This document shows positions 57,537 through 64,000 of a DNA stretch of 64,000 nucleotides, in pieces (position 1 is the first letter of the stretch; every line of letters starts with the position of its first letter). Below the pieces are notes generated by a model. That model saw only the letters and a program-made list of their open reading frames with translations, made no database searches and was not told the DNA's origin. Source of the stretch: SXNM01 sp964586155 (lineage in GTDB: Bacteria > Myxococcota_A > UBA9042); NCBI GenBank assembly GCA_964586155.1, contig CAZPHC010000024.1, forward strand, positions 1-64,000, read 5' to 3'. Position numbers and translations under genes: made by a program.

Positions 57537-59456
57537 CTACTTCTCGCAGAGGTTCCACTTCTTGGTCACGCAGAACTCGCCGCCGTTGGCGCTGGCGTTG
57601 GTCGCCAGGATCGACTTGCAGACGTAGACGCCGTCGGTCGTGCAGTTCTGGCCCGGCTTGACGCCGATCGCGCCGCAGCTGAGCATGCACAGGCAGGTGT
57701 TGTCGTCGTTGAAGATGATCGAGTAGCCGTCGGGGCAGTTCTTCGGGTTCACCTGCGCGCTGCAGAGCTGGCCGAGCTGCTGGGCGTCCTGGCTGACGTA
57801 GAAGGTCTTGTTCAGCGTGAAGTCGCCAAAGCAGCCGGTCTTGCAGTCGGCCGGGCAGTTGGTGACGGTCTCGCCGGCCTCGCAGACGCCGTTGGGGCAG
57901 GTCGAGCTGCCGCCGCCGCCGCAGACGGCCTGGTAGTCCTTGCAGCAATCGCCGTTGCCCGTGCACTTGCTGTCGCAGTAGCAGCCGCTCGACGCGCCGC
58001 CGCATTTGCCGACGCAGCTGCCGGTCGCGCTGCCGCAGTCGGTCTTGCACGAGGTCGCCGTCTCGCCGCTCTCGCAGACGCCGTTGCCGCAGACCGGGCC
58101 CGCCGCGACGCAGGTGCCGCTGCTGCTGCAGGTCTTGCCCGAGGCGCAGTTGCCGCAGGAGCCGCCGCAGCCGTTGTCGCCGCAGGTCTTGCCGCTGCAG
58201 TTCGGCGTGCAGCCTCCGCCGCAGACCTTGGCGAGGTCGGCGCAGCAATCGCCGGCGCCAGCGCATTCGGCGTCGCACTGGCAGTTGGCGTTGGCGTCGT
58301 ACTTGCCGCACTTGCCGACGCAGCTGTCGGCGCTCGAGGGGCAGTCGGCGATGCAGGTCTGGCTCGTCTCCGAGCCGTTGCAGACGCCGTCGCCACAATA
58401 GGCCGCGGGCTTGCAGTCGGCGGGGCAGGAGCTGGCGGACTCACCGGCCTCGCAGCTGCCGTTGCCGCAGACCGTCGCCGTCTTGCAGTCGGCCGGACAG
58501 GAGCTGGCGGACTCACCGGCCTCGCAGCTGCCGTTGCCGCAGACGGCCGCGGGCTTGCAGTCGGCCGGACAGGTGCTGGCGGACTCGCCGGCCTCGCAGT
58601 TGCCGTTGCCACAGACGGCCGCGGCCTTGCAGTCGGCGGGGCAGGTGCTCGCGCTCTCGCCGAGGTCGCATGTGCCGTTGCCGCAGAGGTTGGTGGTGCA
58701 GTCGGCGGGGCAATTGTCGGCGTTCTCGCCGGCGCCGTCATGGCAGGTGCCGTCGCCGCAGACGGGCTTGAGGCCGTTGCAGTCGGCGGGGCAGGAGGTC
58801 TTGCTCTCGCCGAGCTCACAGGTGCCGTTGCCGCAGACGGGGCCGCCGTTGCTGTCGGTGGTCGCGACGGTGTCGGCGACCGCGGTGTCGGTGACGGTCG
58901 TCGTGTCCTGGCCCCCCGTGGTGTCGTCGGCGGCCGCCGTGTCCGGGTTGGCCGCGGTGTCGCCACCCGTCGCCGTGTCCTCGGCGCCGGCCGTGTCGCT
59001 GACCGACGTGTCGCTCACCGACGTGTCGCTGACCGCCGCGTCGCCGCCCTGCACGTCCGAGACGAGCGTGTCGCCGGTGGCGGTCGTGTCGGCCTGCTGC
59101 GCAGCGCTGACGCATTGCGTCGTCTTGCCCGCCGCGCCCGGGATCTCCGCGCAGGTCTCGCCCACCGCGCACGTCGCGATCAGCTGCCATTGCGCGAGGG
59201 TCTCGTCGCAGCGCATCCGGTTGGTGCCGCCGGCGGTCGCGGCGCAGCCTTCTTTCTGCACCGACGGCGTGCAGGGCGTTCCTTCGATGCCGCCGCTGTA
59301 GGCCGACAGGTAGCCGCCGCCGCCGCCAGCGCTGCTGCCGCACGCGCCGAGCGCGAGGCTACCGAGCAGGATCGCCAACCGTGCCGCGATTCGCTGCAGC
59401 GCGAGGCGTGAGGACGTGGGACGAAGTGGGGGGCGATGGGCGAGAAGCGTAGACAT
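57537..59456 (-). CDS. Cys-repeat lipoprotein with two somatomedin-B-like domains
   Basis: A 639-residue lipoprotein. The signal peptide ends in a good lipobox (LALGAC, Cys39). An Asp/Thr/Val-rich linker at about 125-205 contains a VSDTSVSDTSVSDT repeat. Then come about seven consecutive CGNGxCExGESxxxCPADC units. The next part has two segments with the somatomedin-B pattern (CVGKCG....CQCDAECAGAGDCCADLAKVC and a second ending GDCCKDYQAVC), separated by a Gly/Cys-rich module (CGDNGCGGSCGNC) and another CGNG unit. The last 90 residues form a Cys-containing unknown domain. AAAGGT lies 6 bases before the ATG at 59456. All cysteines are likely disulfide-bonded outside the cell. A surface adhesion or scaffold role is inferred. 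Confidence 0.88.
   Translation of the reverse strand: MSTLLAHRPPLRPTSSRLALQRIAARLAILLGSLALGACGSSAGGGGGYLSAYSGGIEGTPCTPSVQKEGCAATAGGTNRMRCDETLAQWQLIATCAVGETCAEIPGAAGKTTQCVSAAQQADTTATGDTLVSDVQGGDAAVSDTSVSDTSVSDTAGAEDTATGGDTAANPDTAAADDTTGGQDTTTVTDTAVADTVATTDSNGGPVCGNGTCELGESKTSCPADCNGLKPVCGDGTCHDGAGENADNCPADCTTNLCGNGTCDLGESASTCPADCKAAAVCGNGNCEAGESASTCPADCKPAAVCGNGSCEAGESASSCPADCKTATVCGNGSCEAGESASSCPADCKPAAYCGDGVCNGSETSQTCIADCPSSADSCVGKCGKYDANANCQCDAECAGAGDCCADLAKVCGGGCTPNCSGKTCGDNGCGGSCGNCASGKTCSSSGTCVAAGPVCGNGVCESGETATSCKTDCGSATGSCVGKCGGASSGCYCDSKCTGNGDCCKDYQAVCGGGGSSTCPNGVCEAGETVTNCPADCKTGCFGDFTLNKTFYVSQDAQQLGQLCSAQVNPKNCPDGYSIIFNDDNTCLCMLSCGAIGVKPGQNCTTDGVYVCKSILATNASANGGEFCVTKKWNLCEK
58328..58853 (-). 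repeat. tandem CGNG-unit coding repeats (about 57-66 bp each)
   Basis: Seven successive units, several nearly identical at the DNA level (GGACAGGAGCTGGCGGACTC recurs), encode CGNGxCExGESxxxCPADC. Identity at synonymous sites suggests recent duplication, and copy number may vary between strains. Confidence 0.8.
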
Positions 59457-59679
59457 TCCTGGACCTTTTGGGCGCGCGGCCGGCGCATCTGCACGTCCTC
59501 GGCGCGCTCGCAGCCAGGCGAGGCGCGGTCGCACGGGGGCCGCGGGCGCGGGAAGCTAGGGAAGTTGTCCCGGCCACGCAAGGGATTTCTGCGTCGATTC
59601 GGCGAGGGTGTGTCGCAGGCGCCGGGCACCCAGGCGGGCGCGTGCGGCGCGGTGTCCGTGGCCCGGGATCGTGGGTCTG

Positions 59680-60642
59680 CTAGCCCGCCAGGAAGCGGCC
59701 GATCGCCAACGCGACCTCGCGCGGACGCTCCTGGGGCGGGGCGTGGGCGGCGTCGTCGAGCACGTGCAGGCGCGCGTAGCGGCCCATGCGCGCGTGCAGA
59801 CGGTGGCCGACCTCGACCGGGAAGACGGCGTCGTGGCGGCCCCAGAGCAACAACGCTTCGTGGCGGTCGACGTCGATCGCCGGAACGGGACCGGCCAACA
59901 TGCCGAGCAGGTCGTCGATCAGCGCGCGTTTCTCGGCCACCCGATCGCGGAAGTGCAGGTTCAGCACGTCGCGCAGGATGAAGCCGGGCACCGCGGGCGG
60001 CCTGTGGAAGCCGACCGAGATCAGCCTGCGGACGCCCTCGATCTCGTGCGGCAGCAACAGCTCTGCGGGATGCTGAATGGCGAAGCGATCGCACAGCGCC
60101 TGCAAGTCGGCCGCGCCGAAGACGTCGCCGGGCGTCCCCATGAGCACGAGGCGGTCGACCCGCTGCGGCATGGCCGCGGCCATCGCCCAGGCAACCAGGC
60201 CGCCGTACGAGAGGCCTGCCACGTCCACCCGCCGCCCGGCGGGCACGAACGCGTCGAGCAGCGCCACCATCGCGCGCACCTGGGCGTCGAGCTCGGGCGC
60301 CCAGCTGCCGCCGTGGCTCTGGCCGAACCAGAGCAGGTCGGGCGCGATGACCCGGTGGCTCCTGGCCAGCTGCGGCGCGACCGCATGCCATTGCCAGAGC
60401 GCGTCGGCGCCGAAGCCGCCGAGCAGCAACAGCGCCGGGCCCGTGCCGCCGACCCACGCCGCGACCTGGCCGCCGCCCGGCAGCGCCAGCACGCAGTGGC
60501 GAAACCCGTCGCGCTTCATCCGGCTGCGCAACGTCCGGTCGCGCAGGGCCGCAGGGCCGAAGCCGAGCGCCCGGCTTCCATCCTGCGCCGGCCGCGACGA
60601 CACCAAGGTCAGCGGCAGCGCGTGCGCCAGGGTCGCGATCAT
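59680..60642 (-). CDS. alpha/beta-fold hydrolase
   Basis: A 320-residue hydrolase. The fold markers are LLLLGGFGADALWQWHAVAPQLA (oxyanion region and first strands), the nucleophile elbow AGLSYGGLVAW (Ser145), an acid in LLLWGRHDAVFPVEVG and the catalytic histidine in LDDAAHAPPQERP. The start is set by GGAGG 5 bases before the ATG at 60642. About 50 residues precede the core, without a signal peptide. The substrate is open: esterase, lactonase or C-C hydrolase are all possible. The SRPBCC gene starts 188 bases away on the other strand. Confidence 0.87.
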   Translation of the reverse strand: MIATLAHALPLTLVSSRPAQDGSRALGFGPAALRDRTLRSRMKRDGFRHCVLALPGGGQVAAWVGGTGPALLLLGGFGADALWQWHAVAPQLARSHRVIAPDLLWFGQSHGGSWAPELDAQVRAMVALLDAFVPAGRRVDVAGLSYGGLVAWAMAAAMPQRVDRLVLMGTPGDVFGAADLQALCDRFAIQHPAELLLPHEIEGVRRLISVGFHRPPAVPGFILRDVLNLHFRDRVAEKRALIDDLLGMLAGPVPAIDVDRHEALLLWGRHDAVFPVEVGHRLHARMGRYARLHVLDDAAHAPPQERPREVALAIGRFLAG

Positions 60643-60829
60643 GATGCCTCCTGCGCGCCCGGGGGGAGGGCGCGGGTCGAGGCTACCGCCGCGTCGCCGC
60701 TCGGCAAGTTCTGGACCCATCGCCGCCGGGGGGCGTCGACCCTGCGTGGGCGTCGAATCGCTGGACGCTGTCAACGCCTTGCCGCACACTCGACGCCGCA
60801 GCGACCGCGCGTGTCGCCAAGGAGCCAAC

Positions 60830-61375
60830 ATGAAGAAGAAACTCGGTGTCGTCGCCGCCGTGCTCGCCGTGCTCGTCGTGGGCCTGGTCGGCTTCGCCTC
60901 GACCAAGCCGGACACCTATCACGTCGAGCGCAGCCGCACGGTCGCGACCTCGCCGGAGGCCGCCTATGCGGTGCTCAGCGACTTCAAGCGCTGGGACGCC
61001 TGGTCGCCCTGGTCCAAGCTCGATCCGAACCAGAAGGTCACCCAGACCGGCGACGCCGGCACCGTCGGCCACTCGCACGAATGGGCCGGCAACAGCGACG
61101 TCGGTCGCGGCAAGATGGTGATCTCGGCGGTCAAGGCGCCCGAGCAGATCGACATCGCCTTGAGCTTCTACGAGCCGTTCGCCTCGGAGGCGCGCACCCG
61201 GTTCCTGCTCGCGGCCGAGGGCGACAAGACGAAGATCACCTGGGCGATGGACGGCGACAACAACCTGATGGGCAAGGTGATGGGCCTGTTCATGGACATG
61301 GACACCATGATCGGCAAGGACTTCGAGGCCGGCCTGAGCAACCTCGACGGCGAGCTGACCAAGGCCAAGAACTAG
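60830..61375 (+). CDS. SRPBCC-family protein with N-terminal membrane anchor
   Basis: A 181-residue protein with AAGGAG before the ATG. A basic MKKK and a hydrophobic helix (LGVVAAVLAVLVVGLVGFAS) anchor or export it. The rest is a START/SRPBCC-like helix-grip fold: VERSRTVATSPEAAYAVLSDFKRWDAWSPWSKLDP is the usual first strand-helix pair, and the C-terminal helix starts near DFEAGLSNLDGELTKA. This polyketide-cyclase-like family binds small hydrophobic ligands; the ligand is unknown. Confidence 0.88.
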   Translation: MKKKLGVVAAVLAVLVVGLVGFASTKPDTYHVERSRTVATSPEAAYAVLSDFKRWDAWSPWSKLDPNQKVTQTGDAGTVGHSHEWAGNSDVGRGKMVISAVKAPEQIDIALSFYEPFASEARTRFLLAAEGDKTKITWAMDGDNNLMGKVMGLFMDMDTMIGKDFEAGLSNLDGELTKAKN

Positions 61376-61399
61376 CGTGTCGCTGCCACCGCCGGCAGG

Positions 61400-62668
61400 T
61401 CAGCCGCCGGCGCGGACCATCGCGGCGAGGCGATCCAGGCCGCGGGTCAACTCCGCCATCGATGGACCGAACGACAGGCGGACGAAGCCCTCGAGCCGCG
61501 ACGGCAGATGGGCGCGGCGGCCGCCAGGATCGACGTCGAAGAAGCGGCCCGGCACCACGATCACCTGGTGCTCGAGCGCCGCGCGGAAGAAGGCGTGGCC
61601 GTCGCGCAGCTGCGGCGGCAGACGCTCGAGGCTGGCGAAGGCGTAGAAGGCGCCCCGTGGCGCCGGATCGACGACCAGGCCGATGCTGCGGCAGGCGTCG
61701 AGCATGACCTTGCGCTTGTCCTTGAAGGTCGCCTGGATCGCGCGCGCCTCGGCGTCCGCGTGCGCCGGATCGAGCAGCGGGATCGCCGCGCTCTGCAGCG
61801 GATGCGACGGGCCGCCGTCGAGGAAGCTGCCCGCCGAGGTGATGCGCGCGATCACGTCCTTGGGCCCGAGCGTCCACGACAGGCGCCAGCCGGGGTAGCG
61901 CCAGTTCTTGGTCAGGCCGTCGACCACCAGCACGGGATCGCGGTCGACGTCCTCGACCCAGGCCGCGGCCGACTCGGCGGGTGGGTTGTCGATCGGGTGG
62001 TCGTAGAGGTAGTGGCTGTAGAACTCGTCGAGGATGACGGTGCAGCGCGTGCGCCGCGCCACGCCCAGCAGCTCGCCGAGCTCGTGGCCGCCCAGGCGCT
62101 GGCCGGTGGGGTTGCACGGGTTGCTGAAGAGCATCGCGCCGATGCCGCGGCCCGCGATCTCGCGCTCGAGCAGGCGCGGCGACAGGCGGAAGCCGGCCTC
62201 GCGGTCGACGACGATCGGGATCGGCACGAAGGCGCGGAAGTTGTCGAGCAGTTCGGCGTAGGCGGTGTAGTCGGGCAGCAGGTGTCCGAGGTGGACGTTG
62301 CCGAGCGCCGCCGCGATGCGGGTCAGGCCCGAGCGGCCGCCTGACGAGATCGCGACGTTCTCGGCCGTGTATTGGCTGGCCATGCCGCGGCGGTAGCGCG
62401 CGTTGTAGAGCGCCGCGACGGCTTCGCGCAGCGCGGGCAGGCCGCCCACGGGCGCGTATTCGTGTGAGGCGTCGTCGAGCGAGACGTTGGTGATGCGCTC
62501 CGGTGCTCCCGGCAGCGGGCCCGTCTCCGGCGCGCCCTGGCCGAGGTTCGACCAGTCGGGGTGACCGTAGTGGAAGCCCAGGCGCGTCGCCTCGCCCATG
62601 ACATAGATCACGCCCGTGCGCGGAACGGGCCGAAAGCTCCCGGGATCCAAGACTCCATGGTCCGCCAT
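61400..62668 (-). CDS. PLP-dependent aminotransferase, class I/II
   Basis: A 422-residue fold-type I aminotransferase. The expected residues are present: the SSGGRSGL phosphate-side loop (109-115), NPCNPTG (183-189), Asp214 in VILDEFYSHY, the Schiff-base Lys254 in GLTKNWRYPGWRLSW, and Arg in that same stretch. The substrate is not clear; the group includes aspartate-type and aromatic transaminases. GGGAG precedes the ATG at 62668. It is convergent with the SRPBCC gene and divergent from the glycosidase gene, which starts 185 bases away. Confidence 0.92.
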   Translation of the reverse strand: MADHGVLDPGSFRPVPRTGVIYVMGEATRLGFHYGHPDWSNLGQGAPETGPLPGAPERITNVSLDDASHEYAPVGGLPALREAVAALYNARYRRGMASQYTAENVAISSGGRSGLTRIAAALGNVHLGHLLPDYTAYAELLDNFRAFVPIPIVVDREAGFRLSPRLLEREIAGRGIGAMLFSNPCNPTGQRLGGHELGELLGVARRTRCTVILDEFYSHYLYDHPIDNPPAESAAAWVEDVDRDPVLVVDGLTKNWRYPGWRLSWTLGPKDVIARITSAGSFLDGGPSHPLQSAAIPLLDPAHADAEARAIQATFKDKRKVMLDACRSIGLVVDPAPRGAFYAFASLERLPPQLRDGHAFFRAALEHQVIVVPGRFFDVDPGGRRAHLPSRLEGFVRLSFGPSMAELTRGLDRLAAMVRAGG

Positions 62669-62853
62669 CGTCTGCTCCCTCGAGCCGCGATCGCGCGGCG
62701 GCCCCGACGATACGGCGAAGGCTCCCCTGACGCCACTGGGACGGTGCGTTCTGCTCGGCGGGCGCTGGTCGACCGACGGTCGTCGCGATCGTGCCCAATT
62801 GCGTGGCGTCGGCGGCCCAGGCATCGTATCCTGTTGGCACCCAGGAGTTCACC

Positions 62854-64000
62854 GTGACACCGCCGCCCCTTGACTCTGCGGCCCAGGCGCCACCGCCTCG
62901 ATGGACGGTCGGGCGCGCCGCGCGCATCCGCGGCCTGCTCGGATCCGTGGTGCTCGCCGCGCTCGTCGCCACCGGCTGCGAGTCCGGCGGGCGCGATCTG
63001 CCGAAGGTGAGTTGGGCCAGCCGCAGCACGCCGGCAGGCTTCGACGTCTCGCGCAATGGCGGGCCGTGGACACCGTTCTGGCCCATCGGCGTCAACTTTG
63101 GCACCGCGATCCCTGGCACCTCGCCGGGCGAGTTCGCCGCCAGCCCCGAGCAGCTACGCCGCTGGATCGAGACCACCGCCGCCGCCGGGGCCAACGCGAT
63201 CCGCACCTACACCGTGCAGTCGCCGGCCTTCTACCGCGAGCTGCGCGCCTACAACATGGCGCACCTCGACGCGCCGTTGATGCTGTTGCAGGGCGCGTGG
63301 ATCGACGAGCCGACGAGCGACGACCCGGACTATCTCTCGGCCTCGTCCACGGCCTGGGTCGACGACGAGATCCGCAAGGTCATCGGCGCGGTCTATGGCG
63401 ACATCCAGATCCCGCCGGGCAGCCCGAGCAACCCGCGCAACTTTGGCCGCGCGTACGGCACCTTTGACGCCGACGTCTCGCCCTGGCTGCTCGGCTGGCT
63501 GGTCGGCCGCGAGATGGAGCCCTACACCATCGAGACGACGCTGGCGCTGCATCCGGACGCTCCGACCAGCTACAAGGGCGCCAAGCTTGCCATCGTCGGC
63601 GAAAACGCGATCGAGGCCTGGATCGTCGCGCGCCTCGACCTGCTGGTTCGCCGCGAGGCCGAGCTCTACGGCGCGCAGCATCCGATCGGCTTCTCGAACT
63701 GGCCGACCCTGGACCCCCTGCCGCATTGGACCGAGCCCAAGATCCCCGTCTCCTCCGAGGACACCTACCAGATCGATCTCGAGCCGATCACGTCCAAGGG
63801 CGGCTTCACCGCGGGCGTGTTCATGAGCTACCACGCCTACCCCTACTACCCCGACTTCATCCTGCACCAGCCCGAGTACCAATCCGCCTCGGACGCCCAG
63901 GGCAAGCTCTCGTATGTCGGCTACTTGCAGGCCCTGCGTGCGCACCACGCCAACCACGCGGTCCTGATCGCCGAGGTTGGCCACCCCAGCTGCTGGGGCA
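62854..64000 (+). CDS. lipoprotein glycosidase-like protein (clan GH-A fold), cut by the window edge
   Basis: The first 382 codons of a longer gene. GTG start with CCAGGAG upstream. A basic leader and hydrophobic core end at a lipobox (LVATGC). The mature part resembles a (beta/alpha)8 glycosidase: WPIGVNFGTAIPG, TTAAAGANAIRTYTVQSPAFYREL, LLGWLVGREMEP (candidate acid/base Glu), SNWPTLDPLPHW and LIAEVGHPS (candidate nucleophile Glu). The order fits clan GH-A enzymes or glucan-remodelling transglycosidases, but the family is not fixed. The frame is open to the last base, so the C-terminus is missing here. Confidence 0.82.
   Translation, partial: MTPPPLDSAAQAPPPRWTVGRAARIRGLLGSVVLAALVATGCESGGRDLPKVSWASRSTPAGFDVSRNGGPWTPFWPIGVNFGTAIPGTSPGEFAASPEQLRRWIETTAAAGANAIRTYTVQSPAFYRELRAYNMAHLDAPLMLLQGAWIDEPTSDDPDYLSASSTAWVDDEIRKVIGAVYGDIQIPPGSPSNPRNFGRAYGTFDADVSPWLLGWLVGREMEPYTIETTLALHPDAPTSYKGAKLAIVGENAIEAWIVARLDLLVRREAELYGAQHPIGFSNWPTLDPLPHWTEPKIPVSSEDTYQIDLEPITSKGGFTAGVFMSYHAYPYYPDFILHQPEYQSASDAQGKLSYVGYLQALRAHHANHAVLIAEVGHPSCWG

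Overview
The window is very GC-rich (mostly about 70-75% by eye, strong third-position GC) and reads as chromosomal DNA of a Myxococcota-type bacterium. The clues are several very large, exported, cysteine-rich lipoproteins built from short repeats of the CDDGxxCTxDxC and CGNGxCExGE types, a CARDB-domain surface protein, an RCC1-type propeller protein, a MYXO-CTERM-like small protein, a eukaryotic-type Ser/Thr kinase next to a TPR protein, and a GAF-class III cyclase behind a hybrid histidine kinase. Genus and species cannot be told from this sequence. No rRNA, tRNA, CRISPR array, insertion sequence or prophage was recognised. No gene-free stretch exceeds about 260 bases.

Layout. 1-2030: a minus-strand unit of three unknown genes (the first frameshifted, the second with 24 cysteines) preceded by a 58-bp GCTC tetranucleotide repeat. 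2.1-5.7 kb: phenylalanine hydroxylase, a Cys-repeat lipoprotein and a convergent YkuD L,D-transpeptidase. 5.87-12.0 kb: a tight four-gene plus-strand operon (AidB-like acyl-CoA dehydrogenase, MidA/NDUFAF7-type methyltransferase, sodium:solute symporter, CoA-transferase), each junction a 4-base stop/start overlap, ended by a strong hairpin. 12.1-17.6 kb: the 1837-residue CARDB lipoprotein. 17.8-27 kb: housekeeping and membrane genes (TPR-like membrane protein, nitronate monooxygenase, acyltransferase, membrane-fused spermidine-synthase homologue, DUF302, NAD-dependent reductase, AmpG-like permease, small MYXO-CTERM-like protein). 27-32 kb: small exported proteins, a TPR protein and a Ser/Thr kinase. 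32-36.1 kb: SpeE-like methyltransferase, AlkC glycosylase, MoaD-like/BNR-propeller pair behind a perfect palindrome, DUF962 protein. 36.3-42.3 kb: two exported proteins, then a hybrid histidine kinase, CheY-like regulator and adenylate/guanylate cyclase signalling operon. 42.4-59.5 kb: an exported glycosidase, an EamA transporter, the 2218-residue RCC1 lipoprotein, an exported PEP/pyruvate-binding ATP-grasp protein and a somatomedin-B-like lipoprotein. 59.7-64 kb: alpha/beta hydrolase, SRPBCC protein, aminotransferase, and a glycosidase lipoprotein cut by the right edge.

The window combines ordinary metabolism (aromatic amino acid oxidation, acyl-CoA and carboxylate handling, peptidoglycan crosslinking, alkylated-base repair) with an unusual investment in secreted, disulfide-rich, repeat-built surface proteins. 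All domain calls rest on motif reading by eye; no similarity search was run.
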